NCBI RefSeq assembly: GCF_030445035.2
Contig: NC_080702.1
Location: 23,137,652-23,201,651, forward strand
DNA from: Dasypus novemcinctus
Lineage: Eukaryota > Chordata > Mammalia > Cingulata > Dasypodidae
Direction of reading: 5' to 3'
DNA length: 64,000 nucleotides
Shown here one piece after another: positions 60,201 through 64,000 of this stretch (within the stretch, counting starts at the first letter, position 1; every line of letters begins with the position of its first letter). The notes under the pieces are model-generated. The model was not told where the DNA came from. It saw only the letters and a list, made by a program, of their open reading frames with translations, and did no database searches. A program made the translations under genes and the position numbers.

Positions 60201-61076
60201 TTTTGCTGCATCCCATAAATTTTGGTATGTTGTGTTATCATTATCATTTGTTTCAAGGTAGTCATTGATTTCTTTTGAGATTTCCTCTTTGACCCACTGT
60301 TTTTCTAAGAGTGTGTTGTTTAATTTCCAAATCGTGGTGTGAAATCTGGGCTTCTTTCCCTTGCAAATCTCCAGCTTGACTCCACTGTGGTCAGAGATAA
60401 TGTTTTGTATGATTTCAATCTTTCTGAATTCGTTCAGCCTTTCTTTGTGGCCTAGCATATGATCTATCTTGGAGAATGATCCATGTGCGCTTGAGAAAAA
60501 TGTATATCCTGCTGTGTTTGGGTGTAGCGATCTATATATGTCTATTAGATCGAGCTCCTCTAATATACTATTCAGATGTTTTGTGTCTTTGGTGATTCTC
60601 TTTTGAGATGTTCTGTCCAGAATTGATAGTGGTGTATTAAAATCCCCCACTATAATTGTAGATGTATCTATTCTTTCACTTAGTTTTTCCAGCGTTTGCC
60701 TGACGTATTTAGAGGCACCCTTTTTAGGGGCATAGATATTTATGATTGTTCGATCTTCTTGACAGATTTTCCCTTTGACTAAAATGTAGTATCCTTCTTT
60801 GTCTCTCACAATTGTTTCACATTTAAAGTCTATTTTGTCTGATATTAATATAGCTACTCCTGCCTTTTTTTGGTTATTGTTAGCTTGTATGATTGTTTTC
60901 CAGCCTTTCACTTTCAATCTCCATGCGTCTCTGGGTCTAAGATGTGTCTCTTGTAGACAGCATATGGATGGGTCATATTTCCTTATCCAGTGTCCCAGTC
61001 TGAATCTTTTGATAGGTGAGTTTAATCCATTGACATTCAGTGTTATTACTATCAAGGAATTATTTGTGTTAGCCAT
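57262..61076 (-). pseudogene. L1 ORF2 (endonuclease and reverse transcriptase), one frameshift
   Basis: Codes for the L1 enzyme that nicks target DNA and reverse transcribes from the nick. The start at 61076 gives 391 residues with the endonuclease: N14, E43 in [19 protein letters not shown] near residue 145 and SDHSG near 230, all as in active L1s. The frame then closes at 59901; the rest (885 residues) is open in another frame from 59919 to 57262, so one small indel near 59905-59935, in an A-rich AAAGAAAAAGAGAAG stretch, breaks the gene. The second part has [22 protein letters not shown] and [10 protein letters not shown] of the RT and the Cys-rich [18 protein letters not shown] at the C-terminus. 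All catalytic motifs appear intact. A sequencing error is possible, as the site is A-rich. Confidence 0.95.
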
Positions 61077-61151
61077 ATTTTGATTGGATTTGTGTTTGTC
61101 ATATTTTGTTTGTATATTTTTTTTTTGTCTTTTTTGTTGTTGTTGTTGGTC

Positions 61152-62120
61152 TTATACTCTCCTCCAACTTTGCCTTTCCTGTTTTTTCCTTTCTTCCTGC
61201 AGAACTCCCTTTAGAATTTCTTGAAGGGGAGGTTTCTTGTTGGTATACTCTTTCAGTTTCTGTTTGTCTGCGAATATTTTGAACTCTCCATCATGTTTGA
61301 ATGCTAGTTTAGCTGGATAGAGTATTCTTGGTTGGAAATTTTTTTCCTTTAGTACCTTGACTATATCATACCACTGTCTTCTTGCCTCCATGGTTTCAGA
61401 AGAGAAATCAGCACTTAATCTAATTGAGCTTCCCTTGTATGTGATGGTTTTCTTTTCTCTTGCTGCTTTTAGGATCTTCTCTTTGTCTTGAGCATTGGAT
61501 AATTTGACAAGTATATGTCTTGGGGTGGGCCTGTTGGGGTTTATGACCAGTGGAGTGTGCTGTGCTTCTTGGATATGTACATCTGTCTCTTTCAGTAGAT
61601 TTGGGAAGTTTTCAGTCATTATTTCCTGCAACACTCTTTCTGACCCCTTTCCCTTCTCTTCACCTTCTGGAATGCCTATAATACGTATGTTTGAGCGTTT
61701 TGCATTGTCATTCAGGTCCCTAAATCCTAATTGGATTTTTTCTATCTTCTTATTGACCCCTTCTACTATCTGTTTGATTTCTGATGTACTGTCTTCCACA
61801 TCACTAATTCTCTGCTCTGTCTCTTCTAGTCTGCTAATATTTGCTGCAAGTGTATTTTTGATTTCTTGAACTGTGGTGTTCATTCCCATCATATCTGTTA
61901 TGTTTTTGCGTATGTCTGCAATTTCCCCTCCAAGTGATGTCTTCATGTTGTTAACCTCTTTCATTACTGCATCAAATTTGTCGGTGATAAATGTTCTGAG
62001 ATCTTTCATTGCTTGTGCCAAGTTTTGCTCCCCTTCGTGATTATTGGTTTGTTGATTGGATTCAGCCATGTTTTCCTGATTATTGGTTTGGTTCGTAGAT
62101 TTTTGTTGCTTTCTGGTCAT
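61152..62120 (-). CDS. L1 ORF1 protein, 322 aa, intact
   Basis: RNA-binding nucleic acid chaperone of L1; family members form coiled-coil trimers and coat L1 RNA in cytoplasmic particles. The frame starts with MTRKQQKSTNQ and is open to the end (QERQSWRRV). Residues of about 40-140 form the coiled-coil (LGGEIADIRKNITDMMG, ISRLEETEQRISDVEDS); the RRM begins with RSNIRIIGIPEGEEKG and includes PRHILVKLSNAQDKEKILK; the C-terminal domain has ADFSSETMEARRQWYD and RILYPAKLAFKHDGEFKIF. A second Met at residue 18 (MAESNQQ) is an alternative start and matches the start of L1-2 ORF1 (MAQPNEQ). The ORF2 start lies 75 bases downstream, as usual for L1 bicistronic RNA. Confidence 0.95.
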   Translation of the reverse strand: MTRKQQKSTNQTNNQENMAESNQQTNNHEGEQNLAQAMKDLRTFITDKFDAVMKEVNNMKTSLGGEIADIRKNITDMMGMNTTVQEIKNTLAANISRLEETEQRISDVEDSTSEIKQIVEGVNKKIEKIQLGFRDLNDNAKRSNIRIIGIPEGEEKGKGSERVLQEIMTENFPNLLKETDVHIQEAQHTPLVINPNRPTPRHILVKLSNAQDKEKILKAAREKKTITYKGSSIRLSADFSSETMEARRQWYDIVKVLKEKNFQPRILYPAKLAFKHDGEFKIFADKQKLKEYTNKKPPLQEILKGVLQEERKKQERQSWRRV

Positions 62121-63125
62121 CTCTTTATTTTGACGAATTTAATCAGTTCCTTAGCTTCTTTGTCTGCTCTTGGAGGTTAATTAGTTGTTATTTTTGCACA
62201 GGTGTTATATCTTCTCTTTGTCACTTTTTTCTTCTTATTCTAGTTACTTGTTGTTGGTTAAGTTCACTTTAGAGGAAAGTATTAGTGTTGGGGAAAGGCA
62301 ATTGTGTAAGCAAGGGAAAAGTGTAAAGTTGTTTTGGTGATGTATGTTAATAAAGCAGGAATATGAGATCTGGAAGGATGGAGGTTAGATTCATGTAGAT
62401 TGTATAGAGTTATAGCTGTAGGTAGAGTATCTTTTATGAAGTTGATGACTGAATTTGGGAGGAATATGGTATGAACTACACAGCTATTGTTTTCATGAGA
62501 GAGGGAAAAAGAAAAGAAAGGTAATAGTTTCAAGAGTGGATAATAGACAGAAAACAGAACAAAGGTATTAGAAATTAAGAGTTAGACACTTTGTGGATCA
62601 AAGAACGGGAGGTGGGGGGTGGAATATAGGAGAGACAGTAGATGATAGTGGATATCAAGATGCAGGGGAAGGGGGATAGTGTAGGTAGCCTAAATCAGTT
62701 CACACAGAAATGAGGCAGTGGAGGATGGGAAAACCCAGCAAATGTGAGGTGTTCCCTGTAGCACCTATTGTATACTTGAATTAAAGTAAAAATAAGTGGA
62801 AGATGAGGGACAAGAGGGAAAGAGAAAACCGAAAAAAAAACAAACAAAAAAAAAAACAAACTAATTATAATAGAGAAAAAAGAAAGGCAAGAAGAAAGGA
62901 AGAAAGAAAAAGAGGATGGGCAAACGGTGGGGAACGGATAGGGAGAAGAGAGATACAGGTACACACGTGTCACAATTGCAACACTATCTAAAACAACAAC
63001 TTCCCCCCGCTTTGCCCTAAAACCCCCCCGTCTGTCTGCCCAAATGGGTCTGCAAGCACCTCCCTTCCCACAAACCCCCAATAGGCCGCCCAGGGCCCAC
63101 GAACTCCCCAGTACTGCAGATGCTC

Positions 63126-63157
<32 letters not shown>

Positions 63158-63220
63158 AAGTAAAATTAAAAAAAACAAACAAACAAACAAACAAAAAAAA
63201 AAAAAACAAAAAAAAACAGA
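62121..63220 (-). promoter_or_regulatory. Proximal 5' UTR of L1-4
   Basis: A-rich on the plus strand with GGGAGGAATATGGTATGAAC-like blocks shared with 6140-6170 of L1-1, so this part is conserved between the elements. It ends with a poly-A run at 63128-63154 and an imperfect (CAAA)n at 63174-63218 on the plus strand. No open frame of interest. Confidence 0.8.
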
Positions 63221-63429
63221 AACCCCTCCGCAGGCCCGGCTCCGCCCGCCGCGGAGGCTTGGACCGGCTCTGCCCGGCTCCTCACGCCGCCTTGGCCTGG
63301 CCTGGCTCCGCCCAGCTCCGCTCGCTACAGCGGCCCAGCCGGCTCCGGCATCCACCTCCCGCCACCGTGGCCTGGACCGGCCCTGCCCGGCTCCGTACCC
63401 GCCGCGGCCTGACCCGGGCCCGCCCGGCT
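63221..63429 (-). repeat. GC-rich, diverged monomer-like block
   Basis: Highly GC-rich with CpGs and repeated GGCTCCGCCC and GCCCGGCTCC elements that resemble the regular monomers but with irregular spacing. It looks like worn copies of the array at its junction with the rest of the 5' UTR. Confidence 0.7.
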
Positions 63430-64000
63430 CCAAACGCTACCGCGGCCCGCAGCCGGGGCCTGAACCGGCCCCGCCCGGCTCCAAGCGCTACCGCGGCCCG
63501 CAGCCGGGGCCTGCACCGGCCCCGCCCGGCTCCAAGCGCTTCCGCGGCCCGCAGCCGGGGCCTGCACCGGCCCCGCCCGGCTCCAAGCGCTACCGCGGCC
63601 CGCAGCCGGGGCCTGCACCGGCCCCGCCCGGCTCCAAGCGCTACCGCGGCCCGCAGCCGGGGCCTGCACCGGCCCCGCCCGGCTCCAAGCGCTACCGCGG
63701 CCCGCAGCCGGGGCCTGCACCGGCCCCGCCCGGCTCCAAGCGCTACCGCGGCCCGCAGCCGGGGCCTGCACCGGCCCCGCCCGGCTCCAAGCGCTACCGC
63801 GGCCCGCAGCCGGGGCCTGCACCGGCCCCGCCCGGCTCCAAGCGCTACCTCGGCCCGCAGCCGGGGCCTGCACCGGCCCCGCCCGGCTCCAAGCGCTACC
63901 GCGGCCCGCAGCCGGGGCCTGCACCGGCCCCGCCCGGCTCCAAGCGCTACCGCGGCCCGCAGCCGGGGCCTGCACCGGCCCCGCCCGGCTCCAAACGCTA
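63430..64000 (-). repeat. 51-bp GC-rich promoter monomer array of L1-4 (11 units and a partial)
   Basis: Units begin with CCAA(G/A)CGCT at 63430, 63481, 63532, 63583, 63634, 63685, 63736, 63787, 63838, 63889 and 63940, then a partial at 63991 to the window edge, all spaced exactly 51 bp. Only a handful of substitutions are seen (for example CTTCCGC in the third, CTACCTC in the ninth). Each contains several CpGs and GGCCCCGCCC (an Sp1-like site). In mouse L1 such 5' monomers are the promoter. Because 51 is a multiple of 3, the array stays open on the minus strand for over 200 codons; this is not a gene. Confidence 0.95.

Larger units (their letters stand above)
54438..64000 (-). mobile_element. 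Young LINE-1 element L1-4, near-intact, 5' end beyond window
   Basis: At least 9.56 kb in minus orientation: poly-T at 54438-54458 (its poly-A tail), 3' UTR to 57261, ORF2 57262-61076, 75-bp spacer, ORF1 61152-62120, 5' UTR 62121 to the window edge with a GC-rich monomer array. ORF1 is open in full, and ORF2 has one visible frame break. It is the youngest full-length element here by its intact frames and by the near-identical truncated copies at 43470 and 52854. Its left target duplication should include CACAGCTTTG before 54438; the other copy lies outside the window. Confidence 0.95.

Noticed and set aside
63325..63975. Open frame of 216 codons on the minus strand with 17-residue repeats
   Set aside because: It is the 51-bp promoter monomer array of L1-4. 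The unit length is a multiple of three and the sequence is GC-rich, so stops are absent by structure.

Overview
This is vertebrate, and almost certainly xenarthran (armadillo-like), nuclear DNA. It is mostly AT-rich and packed with interspersed repeats, with one intact intronless gene frame. The lineage call rests on three well-preserved tRNA-derived SINEs of the kind I know from the armadillo genome (DAS-type), at 12909-13326, 27686-28106 (minus) and 45754-46150, and on an L1 lineage with a very long 3' UTR that recurs throughout. There is no sign of bacterial, plasmid or phage sequence.

Layout. 1-7788: minus-strand L1 (L1-1) with an intact-looking 5' end, probably inserted into a second minus-strand L1 (L1-2, 7789-11395) whose 3' half is not seen in the window. 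11400-15350: older plus-strand L1 (L1-3) with most of ORF2 deleted, carrying a short L1 tail and a SINE. 15468-19200: small L1 fragments and one unclassified repeat. 19205-22460: AT-rich sequence without recognised features. 22487-23434: an intact class II olfactory receptor gene, the only clear host protein-coding gene. 23533-33658: truncated L1 3' ends, a TRIAP1 processed pseudogene (26226-27328), an old L1 end and an MLT1-type LTR. 33974-43080: a nearly complete but dead plus-strand L1 (L1-5), with an RT deletion and a 2.3-kb nested insertion. 43454-47850: a 151-bp young L1 tail with a perfect target duplication, an old minus-strand L1, SINEs and a truncated L1. 47855-51465: AT-rich, unassigned. 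51470-54070: two plus-strand L1 3' ends, the second with its own target duplication. 54438-64000: a young minus-strand L1 (L1-4) with intact ORF1, ORF2 broken by one visible frameshift, a 2.8-kb 3' UTR and a 5' array of 51-bp GC-rich monomers running off the window.

Most of the window can be read as one L1 lineage over time. Full-length parents (L1-1, L1-4, L1-5) have ORF1, ORF2 and a long 3' UTR, and the many non-coding repeats elsewhere are their 5'-truncated or 5'-inverted 3' UTR copies. The SINEs and the TRIAP1 retrocopy carry poly-A tails and (for the SINEs) short target duplications, as expected from L1 enzymes acting in trans.

Main points for follow-up: a >99% identical ~1.2-kb inverted repeat (52854-54037 versus 54459-55648); a reading frame antisense to the L1 3' UTR, with a hydrophobic segment, open in about seven copies; two different 5' repeat systems in related L1s; and a six-copy array that reiterates the ORF1 start in L1-1. 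All repeat boundaries were set by eye and may be off by tens of bases where decay is strong.
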